DNA of 64,000 nt from Acarospora socialis (GCA_025617375.2 JAMYGW020000007.1:1364001-1428000); one strand, 5' to 3'; positions 1 to 11,586 are shown, numbered from the stretch's first letter. Numbers and translations are program-made. Notes: generated by a model from the sequence alone, not told the origin.

Positions 1-575
1 GCATATGTAGCTGGTTTGACTGTTTTTGTTGATGTTGGTTGTCCAAAGCTGATTTTGTTTGTCTGTACAAAGTTGATAGGGTTTGTTTTGTTTGTCTGAA
101 AGACAAATGCTGATTTCTCTGTAGTTTCTGACTTTGTTTTAGACATTATGTGAAGAATTTTGTCTAGTTTGATGTTGACTTCATCTTTGAAGCTGTCTAG
201 TTGTTGTTGAACATCTAGTTTCTGATGAAATACTTCATCTGACTGTTTGAGTGAGTCTAGATTTGCATTTTGTCTTGCTTGATCCAGTGTCTTGATGCTA
301 GTTTCTAGTTCTTGTTGAACTATGGGGTTTGTGAATTGCTGAATAGCTTGCTTGAGGTAGTTTCTAGCTTGTTGAAGTAGTTTGTCATCATTTTGGCTTT
401 TTGGGTGTAGGTTTGTGCAGTTTGCATGATGAGTTTCATGCTGATTTGATTCTTCATCAGAAGAAATAGCTTCTAGCACTGGACTGGCAATGACTCTTCT
501 CTTTTTAGACTTTAGAATAGTCTTTTGAGAAGATTTCATGGTGATTTGTGATCCCAACAGGTCTGGTGAACTCAT
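1..575 (-). CDS. LINE ORF1/gag-like protein, 3' end outside window
   Basis: An open frame starts at an ATG at 575 (MSSPDLLGSQITM...) and runs at least 191 codons to the left edge without a stop. The protein is hydrophilic. A basic KSKKRR stretch near residue 25 is followed by the acidic SSDEES, then a Gln/Asn/Lys-rich region that probably forms coiled coil (about residues 60-140). Basic-then-acidic N-termini like this are typical of fungal LINE ORF1 proteins, which bind element RNA; that role is recalled, not shown here. A second minus-strand frame, 738-505, overlaps it but ends in a stop just after the shared region and looks like a shadow. Survival of a long frame beside heavily mutated DNA suggests this copy is younger than its neighbours. 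Confidence 0.5.
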   Translation of the reverse strand, partial: MSSPDLLGSQITMKSSQKTILKSKKRRVIASPVLEAISSDEESNQHETHHANCTNLHPKSQNDDKLLQQARNYLKQAIQQFTNPIVQQELETSIKTLDQARQNANLDSLKQSDEVFHQKLDVQQQLDSFKDEVNIKLDKILHIMSKTKSETTEKSAFVFQTNKTNPINFVQTNKISFGQPTSTKTVKPATY

Positions 576-1421
576 AAAGAGTTGTGGAAGTGCTGTTTTT
601 GGTGATTTTTGTTGTTTTGTAGGTGTTTTTGGGTTTTCTAGGTTGAAATCTTGCATGAAGTTGCTGGAATCCAGTGCAAAAGTCATGATATGAGGTGTTT
701 TTGGGGTCCATCCTGTTCAAATCCAAAATCCTATCCAAATCCAGGTCCAGAAGGTCTATGTCTAGCAGTAATTATCTAGTTTTTGAAGGTAAAAACTAGA
801 TTTTCCTGAGGTTCTAGATTATAGAAGCTTTGAATTCTTATTTCATCTAGAATAGACTGTACCCAATTGCCTAATTCAGATGTTGCTTAATATCCCAATT
901 CACCTAGAGTAGATAAACTCTACAATAGGCTTTTACCAGCTCTACTATAAGCAAGACTATACTATAAGTCACTCAACCACTAGATCTTGGGGCAGATGCA
1001 TCTAGGGCAAGATTTCCACATGAAGCCTCATATTTATATCCCAACTACTCAGACAACATTGTTTGCCAGTCTGAGCTTTTACCAGCAGGTAGGGCTAGAA
1101 AATAGCTACCTGCTTATACTCTTCACTAGGTCTTTGTGAGATGCTTCTAGTGTAGAATATGTCTTCACTGGTAGGTTCTTTCTGCATGCAAAATGCTGAT
1201 CAATTGACAGAAGAAATGCTCAAATTCCAGCTAAATTCGTCAAGAAATGGCTATTTTGCAGCTAGTTTTTGCGGAAACTGTGTGCAGTTGCTGGAATTGA
1301 GCGATTTGATGTAATTCAGCCTGTAACGCTTAGAAATTTGACCTGAAACGCTGGTTTTTGAGCGAAAATAGCTGAAAAGTAGTCGATTTTGTTGATAAAC
1401 TAGCTTGTTTTGATGGTAGAG

Positions 1422-2003
1422 CTATGTAGGTATGTTGTATGATGCGTGAATTGATGTGGCTTGGTGTGTATAGGCTGGACTTGCTGCGTAGTTGGCGTAA
1501 AAGTGGTGTTTTTGGTGTTTTCTTGGTTGTTTTGGTGTTTTTGGTGTTTTGGTGTGAGTGAGGCTTAGTTGAGGTGTCTGGTGATGCTTGGTGCGCAGAA
1601 ATTCTGTCAAGCAAGCTAGGAAAATTAAGCAAAAATTTGCGAACTTCAAAAACTAGATACTAAGGGGTACAACTAAACAGTCCAACAACTTTGTGAGCAA
1701 TAAAGATATCAAAAAGCAGTAATAGTATGAATTTTAGAAGAGATCAAGGTGAAGAAAACTGTTGATTCAGAATTTTTGAAGATGCGTTGGTTGTGGTGAT
1801 GTTGATGTTTGAAATGTTGTTTTGGTTTTTTGGGAGGAGGTATGCAAAAAATTTTGGAAAAATGATAATTGAGGTCCCTCACCACCAGTATTGATGATGA
1901 AGATAAGCTGTTTTGAGGGTTTATGAAAGTGAATGAGGTGAAGAATTTGCTCTATTCAGAATTTTGATAGCTGGTTTGGTTGTGGTTCTGTGATTTTGAT
2001 TTG
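1422..2003 (-). repeat. dispersed repeat, less mutated copy (LINE 5' region)
   Basis: This block aligns end to end with about 5413-5968 on the same strand. Shared landmarks include the (ttttggtg) run near 1505-1550, 'gagcaataaagatatcaaa' near 1694, and 'gatgatgaagataagctgt' near 1893. This copy keeps GG, CC and CG dinucleotides that are GA, TC or TG/CA in the other copy, so it is closer to the ancestral sequence. Confidence 0.8.
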
Positions 2004-3849
2004 TGTCTAGGTAAATATCTGAACTTATAATTTATTGAATTTATTGAAAAATATAAAGAATACTTTTGCTATACTGCTGACTAACTGTCTATCTAGTGAA
2101 ACATACATCATTGACTTGATTATGATTGACATAAATTGTAAAGATTATCTATTCACATACTCTGTCATGCAGACCATATGAATAATGAGCAATCTTTGAT
2201 GTTAATTTCAACTAAGACTATGAAAGCAGCTAGAACATTATACTTCTCAATAAAAACATTAATAATTAATTGTATAAATTTTACAATGACAGAAATGCTC
2301 TCTCAGTCATAAATTAATAAATAAGCTGTTCATTCTGCAATATAATGTACAGAAAAGCAAGAACAAAATGATGATTTTTCTTCTGACTAACAAGACAATC
2401 TAATTATACAATATTTTGATAATTCAGAAACTTTAACAAAAATTTTTTACATTAACATTTTACAGTTGAGATCTTCAAGAGAAAATTTTATTTCAAGATG
2501 ACAGTTAATTTTCAAAATATTTTGAATGTTAAAGTGCTCTGATTTTTACAGAAGAACAGACTTATTAATTTAAAAATCTTTATTCAATCTATATTCATTT
2601 CTGACTCAATTAATGCTAAGAAGATTTTTATAATTCTTTATACAAAAATATTTCACAATGCTTCAGAATCAGACAGTACTTTATATTGCTTTTTTAAAGC
2701 AATGAAACTCAAATTTATTCAAGCAATAATTAATTTCATCAATGCAAACTGAAAGCTAGACTTTCTTTCTGAGAAATACAAGAAAACTTATATAATAGTG
2801 TTATACAAGTCAGAAAAGCAATTCTACAAAGAAGTTAAATTATAAAGATTAATTATTCTGCTAAACATAATGAGAAAAATTATGAAGATTCTGTTGATTA
2901 TACAAATCAAGTAGATTACAAAAGACAATAATTTTCTTTTTAAAAATCAGATGAAATACAGAACAGAATGATTTACAGAAACTGTACTGAATCTGTTGAT
3001 AAATCAGATTTGTACAATTTGAAGCAGTAAAAAGCATGTTGTCATTCTTTTGTCAATGAACATAATAAAAGTTTTTGACACAATGAATTCAACTTGACTT
3101 TTGAACAACTTGTGAAAGAAATAAATGTTTTATTGAGTTATACAATAATTTAGAGCTTTCTTCACAATCAAACTATCTTATTGATTATACAAGAATAGAA
3201 GATAAATTACTTTTTTATAAAGACTGAAGTTTTACAAAACTTCTCTTTATTATTTATTCTCTTTTTATTCTACAATGCAGATCTGCTGAAATGATGTAAT
3301 TGATTAAAAGAGAAAATTTTGACAATTGACTTCACTGATAATGTCAACATTCTTTTGTATAAACTATTCACTGAGATTCACTGCATCAAACTGAAAAAAA
3401 TTCATGAAGATTGTGAAAGCTGAATCACACAATATGAAGTTAAATTTGTTTTTTATAAATATAAAATAATTCACTTCTTCAAAATCAGAATCAAATTCAA
3501 TATATAGACAGTTGTATGAATTCAGAATAATAAATTGAATTTTTTTTTAAAGTGTGAGAGTTTTAAAAATTGATTTGACTTTAAACTCAAATGAATCACT
3601 CATATCAAAATTCTTCAAAATAAGATGATTAAACAGACAGAAGTGTTAATCAGAATAGCAGTATTCATTTGAAAAGTTTCTTTTATATGATCTTGACAGA
3701 TTTACACAACAGTTATTTAATCAGTAATAACTTATGAAGTACTGTTGAAATGATTGATGTTGTTGTTATTAAACTAAATGCTGTGTGCATTTTCTATGTA
3801 ATAAGACTAACTAAACAAGCAACTAGACTCAATTTTCAACATATCTTCT
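2004..3849. other. AT-rich decayed DNA, no readable gene
   Basis: About 1.8 kb of very AT-rich sequence with almost no CG, CC or GG dinucleotides by eye, and stops in all frames. It sits between the LINE 5' end and the copia gag relic. It may hold decayed transposon coding DNA, but I could not read any domain with confidence. Confidence 0.6.
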
Positions 3850-3919
3850 GAGTCTAAATGTTGTCACTGTTGTTGCTGAAAGAAATAAGAAAGATAAAAA
3901 ACAGACTAATAATAGTCTT

Positions 3920-4105
3920 ATCAGCATATCATTCATCAGCATCTGTTCATCAGTGTATCATTTGTCAGCATCATTTACTAGAGTATATTCTTCAGTGTTA
4001 TTCATCACATCATTCACTGATGTCTGTTCACTGCATTATTCATTGACTAAAAAACTGCATCATTTATCAGAGTATTCATCAGTGTATTGTTCATCAACTA
4101 AAAAC
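3920..4105. repeat. degenerate short tandem repeat (ttcatcagtgtat-like)
   Basis: Loosely repeated units built around 'ttcatcag' and 'tcagtgtat' (for example near 3940, 3985 and 4078), interspersed with 'cattcactg'. The repeats are imperfect and of variable spacing. They lie just 3' of the copia gag relic in its own direction. Origin unknown. Confidence 0.4.
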
Positions 4106-4113
4106 TTAAAGTT

Positions 4114-4562
4114 GTAGAATCTCTACTCTTCTTCTTGCTATTCTTTGATGCTAGTTCTAAATGCTTCTTTCAACAGTAATCAGTAGTATGTTCTGACTCT
4201 CTGCAGTAGTCATATCACAGTTTTTTCTTTTCATTTTCAGTTCTTTCATCTCATATAGTCATCATGACAAGTTCTTCATCAAGATCATCATCATTCTTCA
4301 TTCTTCACTTCTTCTCTAGAAGCATTTTTATTATTTTTGCTGCTGTTATGTCATCAGTAGCACTTCAGATTTGTATAAGAAAGCAATACTTAAGTGACAG
4401 ACTCATCAACAGACAAAGAAGAGTTTGTTTATCATTGTTCATTTGAACATTCATCAAATCAATGTGTTCTTCAAGAACTTTCACATGTGTGAAAAAGTCA
4501 GAAAGAGACTTGTTTTCATATTTGTTATATTGTAGAATGTAGTACTTGTGAATGAAACACAT
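4114..4562 (-). pseudogene. decayed Ty1/copia-type gag with zinc knuckle
   Basis: Read on the minus strand in one frame from 4562, the translation resembles a copia gag polyprotein. It has SLSDFFTHVKVLEEHIDLMN, then a stretch ending SLS-x-KYC-x-LIQI, then DITAAKIIKMLLEKK, and a knuckle near 4180-4140 whose residues read Y-D-Y-C-R-E-S-E-H-T-T-D-Y-C. That is C-x2-C-x4-H-x4-C with the first Cys changed to Tyr by one G-to-A. Five in-frame stops interrupt it (after LIQI, LEKK, MMTI, KKKL and DYC) and all are TGA, as expected from CGA or TGG codons losing C or G. It is a relic, not a gene. The rest of the polyprotein was not found. Confidence 0.6.
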
Positions 4563-4860
4563 AAACTAAGCATTGTCATCAGATTGCAGAAGCTTGCTTA
4601 ACTTTGTGAGCATTTTGTACTCATTGTTGAAGTTCTTCTCTGTCAATTTTCTCTTGATTTCAGCAGACAGTGTTGATATCATGACATCAGCTGCTTTCTT
4701 TCATTTATTCTTGTTCTTAATCTTCTTTGACACATTCTTCTGAGTATATTTTCATAGCTTGCTCTGTTGTAAATGAATTCATATATTGACAAGTCACTTC
4801 ACAAAGTTGTGTTTAATAAGTCTAAAAATGATGAAGATGACATTTGTGACCATGATGTGT

Positions 4861-5415
4861 TTTATTTATTCTTCATTTTATAGTCTATATGCAACAATAT
4901 ACATTATGATAGACTTGTGATAAGACTAGATTTTATTATATTATTTTATTCTTCATTTTATAGTCTATATGCAACAATATACATTATGACAGACTTGTGA
5001 TAAGACTAGAAGAAATATGCAGATTTATTCTGACAAATTCATATGTATAATATATGAATTACAGATTTATTCTAATAATTCTGATTGCTTATTGATCACT
5101 TCTGATCAGTCAATCTGCTTGTGAATCTTAGCAATTAATAGTTAAGAAAATTTGAAATTTGATGTCTAAATAATAAATAAATGATTGTGTGTATAGTGTC
5201 TTTTATAGACAACTATGATCTGTAGAATTTTCATTACTTGTTTTTCTTATACAACTGAATGACTCAATGGTTGATTTTTGGTGAGTGATGTGGAATTTGA
5301 ATTCATGATCTTTGAAATTAAGTGATATACTAGTGAGATCACTACTTCTCTAGATTTTCACTTAATTTCTTAGATCATTCAAGTAGTATACATTCACTAT
5401 ACTGCTTGACCACCC
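4861..5415 (-). mobile_element. SINE-like element, copy A (inverted, 5' end at about 5415)
   Basis: This block is an inverted copy of 6449-6915. Read on the minus strand from 5415, it has an A-box-like TGGTCAAGCAG (complement of 5402-5412), a B-box-like sequence (complement of 5292-5303), a body of about 300 bp, and a short AATAAATAAA end at 4861-4870. A 65-bp unit near its 3' end is duplicated (4866-4930 and 4946-5010). Its 5' end abuts the second LINE fragment. The less mutated A box of this copy helped identify the promoter. Confidence 0.6.
4866..5010. repeat. two 65-bp direct repeats, 80-bp period
   Basis: Positions 4866-4930 and 4946-5010 are identical except for one t/c difference (near 4910 and 4990). 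The spacer is AT-only ('ttttattatattatt'). The unit covers the 3' end of SINE-like copy A, so this is a recent local duplication of the element's tail region or a nested second 3' end. Confidence 0.85.
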
Positions 5416-5968
5416 TGTGACTTGATGTGATTGAGTATATATGAGTTGAATTTGCTGCATAATTGATGTAAAGATGGTGTTTTTGATGTTTTCTTGATTG
5501 TTTTGATGTTTTTGATGTTTTGATGTGAGTAAAACTTAGTTAAGATATCTGATGATGCTTGATGTGCAGAAATTCTGTTAAGCACATTAGAAGAATTAAG
5601 TGAAAAACTGTGAACTTCAAAAATCTAGATATTAAGAAATACAACTAAATAGTTCAACAACTTTGTGAGCAATAAAGATATCAAAAAACAGTAACAGAAT
5701 GAATTTTAGAAGAGATTAAGACAAAGAAAACTGTGGATTCAGATTTTTCAAAAATGCATTGATTATGATGATGTTGATGTTTGAAATGTTGTTTTAGATT
5801 TTTGACTGATGATATGTGAAAATTTTTCACTAAGTAGTAATTGAGATTTCTCATCATCAATATTGATGATGAAGATAAGCTGTTTTGAGAATTTATAGAG
5901 ATGAATGAAAACAAGAGTTTGCACTATTCAGAATTTTGATAACTGATGTGATTGTGATTCTGTGATTT
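5413..5968 (-). mobile_element. LINE 5' region, second copy, heavily mutated and truncated
   Basis: Homologous to about 1448-2003 in the same orientation. It ends abruptly at SINE-like copy A, and nothing matching 1-1440 follows. Relative to the first copy it shows mainly G-to-A and C-to-T changes, for example 'aggggta' against 'agaaata' and 'gtccctc' against 'atttctc'. It has no coding potential. Confidence 0.75.
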
Positions 5969-6448
5969 TGTTATTTTTAAAATATTGAAGTATTCTTTTT
6001 GAGTTTTGTTGTGTGTTTACATCTTTCACTATATGTCTATTAACTGCCATAGCTTTTATAGCTGCATGCATAGAATGAAGAATAAATAAATAATTAATTA
6101 ATAATTGAAAACAAAACTGTTCAAATTGTTAACATATGTTATTTCAACATGCAATTATAGTTCAGCATGAATTTATATATAAAACTATATAATATATTAA
6201 TTACATGTTGATAATTAACTCAGTTTTAATATTAAAATCATTTTCAAAATTTCTTACTAAGCAGAAACTTCATGTGTTTAAAATCTCACTATAGATCTCA
6301 CTTAATGAGTATCAACATCATATAAAAAATAATTTTAAAAATGAAATTTTTAGACAAAATTCATATAGAAATCATCATATAATATCTTTATATGTGTCTT
6401 TTAACATACAATTATAATCAATATAAGATTCTATTAAACATAAGTTTA

Positions 6449-7048
<600 letters not shown>

Positions 7049-7054
7049 ATAAGT

Positions 7055-7134
7055 TTATATACAATATAATGTTAACACTATTTTGAGATTTTCAATTATA
7101 TGTTAACTATATGTTAACATTATATTGTATATAA
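7055..7134. repeat. 23-bp perfect inverted repeat with 34-bp spacer
   Basis: Positions 7055-7077 (ttatatacaatataatgttaaca) and 7112-7134 are exact reverse complements. They could form a hairpin or cruciform. The left arm overlaps the last bases of the target-site duplication of SINE-like copy B, so the element inserted at the edge of this palindrome. Confidence 0.85.
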
Positions 7135-7640
7135 TATGTGTTTATTTGAATTTAGTTTTCATGTGAATTATATATTGACATATGTGTTGACACTGATTTG
7201 AATTATAATTTCAAATTGAGTTTTTAATTGTATTTTCAGTTTAAAGTCATCTTAAAAAAAACTGTGTTTTAGAACTGTTTTGAGATGAACATAGTTAGAT
7301 TTTTCAATCTAATCTCAACACATATATCAACATGCAATTGAGCTGCCATATAGTTCCTATAAGGTATAATGAGATGTCACATGACTGATGTCTGACAGCT
7401 AGTCTGTTATATGTCTCACAGATGTATCTCTCAGTTTGCTTTAAGCTTCTCTCAGGCTTGGCTGTAACAATAATGCTGTAAGACATCTCAAAATGTCATG
7501 CTGTTACTCAAATTGAAAGAAGTCTTTCTTGATTAAATCTTTAATTTAGTCTTTGTTGAGGTCTCTCATTTTGTCTGGTTTGTTATGTTTAGTGAATATG
7601 AAAGCCTCTAATTGATATATATTTACATGTGAAACTAGGT
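7135..7640. other. right end of AT-rich block
   Basis: AT-rich sequence without readable coding content. Base composition changes sharply to that of the gene-rich region between about 7640 and 7690, where CG dinucleotides reappear (for example 'gagcgaag' at 7645). Confidence 0.7.
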
Positions 7641-8432
7641 AAGTGAGCGAAGATTTATGACCCTTGCCTTGTATGTCTCATGACTTAGAAATAAATTTCT
7701 CGAAGTGTTCGACCTAAGGCCGACGCTTTTCCGCGTGGACACAACAATCCACATATTTCCAATCCTGCAAGCGCATCTTCATCAGCCGGTGGCTTGAATC
7801 CTGGAGCGTCGTAGATTCTACTCAGGGATCCGGTGGTTTGCGGGTTCCTTCTCTGACATGTGCGGTAAAGGTTCAAGGCCCTTCGACGCTGGGGACGGCA
7901 CTCGTTGCACGTCAAGGCTCAGTTCACTCCACTGAACCCTGGATTAGAGAGTCTCGAGGACCCGGTGCTGATGGGTATTGTATCATGGTGATGGATCAAC
8001 GCAGGTCGAAGAAGACAAGGTCACACGGCGAATCACCCCACGACGCCCGCACTTCAAAGCTGTCAGGCGGTCCATTAAAAGCGACAGGATCTGGTAGGCG
8101 CTCCTCGTTGAGCGATCGGAATCGAACTGCGTCCCTCACCGTTCACGGTCGAAGAGGGGTTGCGGAGGTTCAGGCAAGTGGACATGGCTCGAAGACTGAG
8201 AATCAAGACGTGGAGCTGCCCGGAAAATATCGGGCGCCTGTTTTGGGCTTTGGTAACTCCCAGCCCGGTCATGTTTCGCAACGTCTACAGGCTCCGCGAC
8301 CTTGCCAGCCTCCAAAATTTGTGAGCGCTGACCTTTTCCGGGGGTACGAGGCCTTGGCGAGTCTCTGCTATCTGGCGATAGTCTCTTGATGAGGGCCTTA
8401 AGAAAGACATGGCTGAAAATGCAATGGTGTAG

Positions 8433-11400
8433 GTTGACGTCAACCAACCGACGCTGGAAGTGACGATCGCCGTCGTGGGCGCCGCAGCTGTCGGCAAATC
8501 TACGTTTATCCGGTGTGCACTAGATTTGAAGCAACGGCCAGATTCACCTGCATCAGCAAAGAAAATGTCGTTGGATGGAGTGGTCTATCGGGTACGGCTG
8601 CTTGAGATCGAGCTGGACACTGTACATATCACGGCGGACCAGAAGGTCGAGTGGCCAGGGACAGTGATCAATCAGCCAGTAACGCAGGTTGACGGTGTAT
8701 TAACCCTGTATGATGTGATGAACAAAGAGAGCCTCACACATCTGCCGGAGCTTATCAGTGAGTTTGCAAGTTCCGATTCTCCCTAGAGAGAACCTGTTGA
8801 GGCTCTCCTCACTCTCTCTGAGCTGTGAAAGTGAACCCGTACAAACTCATACCAACATCCATCATATAATGCTTATCAGACCACTTGCTGATCCTACATG
8901 GTCAGATGCTTTCTCCAAGTCTGCTATTCCTTGTGTCCTTGTATCCTGCAAATGTGACCAATCGCCAGACTCCAGACAGCTCGACCCTCACATCATTGCA
9001 CAGATCGGTACCTCTTTTGGCCCTGGTATGGGAGGCATCGATTCCTTTCAAACATCAGCCGACCACCCAGAGAGTCATAAACGCTGCATCTCGATTGTCT
9101 TGAGAGCGATAGTCTCAAAAGAATCAGGTCGGTCATTTTCTCAGAGCATGTACTTGTCATCGCTATTACCGTGCCTGCGTCGTACTATTTCTGCTGCAGC
9201 TCCGTGTGCCGTGACTTGATCTGCACCAGGATGTCACACATCCCTTAGGGGCTTCGCCATCCGTTGTTACTGACCAAATCATATTGAGTAGCAGCACAAT
9301 TGGTGGAATATAAATATAATGATAAAAGGTGTCCGTCAACTGACACATCAATTGAACCTAGGCGCGACAGAGCTCTCGACGCCCCCACTGCGGAAGCGTG
9401 CATCAACTTCGATCCAAGCATGTGGACGAGCGGGGTCAACTACTGGTCCATCCAAGCACGGTCGAGCGAGCTCAGAATCGGTGAGTCCAGCGTACGGAGG
9501 CCTGATGTCAGGGCCAGCGCCAGCCGAACCAGGTTGTGGAGATTGCCCTCTTAATCCTAAGATGGCTTTATTTCGTGCCACATCTGCTGCCCAGCCCCCG
9601 GGCGCCGTAACGACCAGAAGATCGCTGCCTCAAGCTGTAGTGGACGGTGGGTTAGACGAGTCCAACAAACAGCACAGTGAGACCGAGACGTTGTTATTGG
9701 AATCCCTCTATCCAGCAGTCTCTAATCTGCAATTTTGTGAGCGGCTCCTGGACTCTAGTAGTACGGATACGTCTGTCCACGACTACATGCTGGATAGGGA
9801 TAACGCTCAGAAGGATGTTCATCCTTACCCAAAGGAGAATCCAACCTCGGTCAGAATGAGCGACGAGGTGTTGGTGCACTCATCTAAAGATGCCGGCTAT
9901 GCTTTTGACGACTTGGTTGACCGACTTCTGGCTCAGCCGATGTCAAAGTCCGATTCTAAGTACTCGGCGATGTTTCTCTGCCTCTACCGCATATTCGCAG
10001 CACCAGCAGATTTACTGGCGGCCATCATCGACCGGTTTGAGGCTCTGGATAGGGATAACAACCCACAAGTACTACGTGTTAGTTCGCAGTTAAGGTACCT
10101 CAGTATTATGGCGCAGTGGGTCGCTGGTTACCCAGGAGACTTTGCGCATGAATTGACACGACGACGCATGACAGCATTCATCACAGTACTGGCAACCAAC
10201 AGAGTCTTTGCAGTAGCCGCTAAAGAGATGTGCTGTTACCTCGAAGTGATTTCAACTGATGACGATACCAACTGGGCATGTTCTGATGCAGACCGTGAAA
10301 GAACATACACAACTGTTACCTCCATGGGCAACCCTTTACTGCAGGGCTCGCCTCCTACCCTAGAAGCTAATTCTCCGGCGGACGATGACAGCAAATATCA
10401 TGACTGCATGGTGACTGGGAACGCTTTCAGTATGTCTGCGAGACATTCTGCAACGTCGTCAGACTCTTCAATTTTGGGCAGGTTCGAAAGTAATTCAACA
10501 GGATCCGTTCAGACACTGCTGAACACCCTCGAAAGCGCACAACAACAAGCTCGGCTCCTTGTTCCCGTCCCGAGGACTCCATTAACCAAGCTTCAATGGC
10601 ACGAATTTATGGAAACTCCGGATGATGATATTGCAAGGGAATTGACGAGAATTGACTGGGTGATGTTCTCCTCCATTCGGCCACGGGATCTTGTACGGCA
10701 TGTCGGCTCCTCGGCTCACCAGAAAGGGAAGTGTAAAAGCCTTGAACACATTGACAGGATGATTGGTCAATTCAACCATGTGGCATACTGGGTTACCAAT
10801 ATGATACTGCTCCGTGAGAAACCGAAACATCGGGCCAAAGCTCTTGAGAAGTTCATGTCCCTTGCCTGGGTCAGTATGCGCCACCATGACCACAAGCTAA
10901 CAACTGACGCGAGCACAGAAACTGCGTTATCTCAATAACTATAACTCCCTTGGAGCAGTCATCGCAGGCATCAACGGGAGTGCTGTACTCCGTTTGACGC
11001 AAACTCGGGAGCTTGTCGCACTTCAAGCCCAGAAGGATTTCATGAGGCTTGAGATCCTCATGGGGACTCAGAAAAGCCACTTTGCCTATCGACTAGCATG
11101 GGAAAACACATCCTCGGAACGCATTCCTTTCCTACCGCTCCATCGACGAGATTTAGTATCCGCGGAGCAGGGCAACAAGACTTTCATCGGTGACCGTATC
11201 AACTGGAAGAAATTTGAGGTTATGGGTGAAGTAATTGTAGGGATACAAAAAAGTCAAGGCATGCAATATCCCATTTTTCCCAGGAATGAGGACATTCAGA
11301 GGCTAGTCCTAGAGAGCCGAATAGTGAAGGACGATGATGTAAGCACCAGCTCTGTCTCTTCTCTGCACCGGCTCTCATTCATCCCTTCTGTTGCCGATTA

Positions 11401-11586
11401 CTCTGGGACTGCTTCACCCCGTGCCCTACCCCAAACAATCAACCTGACTGCAATGTTTCGGCGTCGCTCCATGGCTGGGAACTGATACGCGAGTGCAAGG
11501 AACTGTACGAACGGAGCACACAACTGGAAGCACCCGGTGGGAGCGAGCATGCGACAAAGAAGAAGTTTGGTTGGTTTCAACGATAA
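8433..11586 (+). CDS. Ras-type guanine nucleotide exchange factor with N-terminal P-loop domain (5' exon unresolved)
   Basis: Predicted exons are 8433-8757, 8906-9127, 9371-10869, 10919-11338 and 11500-11586, encoding 850 residues without the true N-terminus. An N-terminal Ras-like domain has the P-loop GAAAVGKS (about residues 15-22) and a KCD motif standing for NKxD. A Ser/Pro-rich linker is followed by a RasGEF_N module (DDLVDRLLAQP...), then a catalytic Cdc25-type domain (LTRIDWVMFSSIRPRDLV, then KLRYLNNYNSLGAVIAGIN across an intron), and a basic C-terminus ending FGWFQR. Proteins of this build activate small GTPases at membranes in filamentous fungi. The last intron (11339-11499, GTAAGC...AAG) is inferred because it restores the conserved KDDD-ELYERS junction; without it the frame stops at 11485. 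The 243-nt intron before 9371 is less certain. No ATG precedes the P-loop in this exon, and an in-frame TAG lies at 8430, so an upstream exon within about 7830-8420 is likely. Confidence 0.75.

Larger units (their letters stand above)
1..2003 (-). mobile_element. LINE-type (non-LTR) retrotransposon, 5' part, cut by window edge
   Basis: The minus strand carries a reading frame (575 down to 1) that leaves the window open. Upstream of it, about 600-2003, is AT-rich DNA that recurs in a more mutated form at about 5413-5968, so this is a dispersed repeat. The layout (untranslated 5' region, then a charged Gln/Asn/Lys-rich first frame) resembles ORF1 of Tad-type LINEs of Eurotiales. No reverse transcriptase is inside the window, so the class is inferred. 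The 5' limit near 2003 is where similarity to the second copy ends. Confidence 0.6.

Noticed and set aside
7838-8389. 183-residue plus-strand frame before the Ras-GEF
   Set aside because: No family resemblance and ends in a stop before the conserved part. Part of it may be an upstream Ser/Arg-rich exon, but I could not place splice sites, so it is not listed as a gene.
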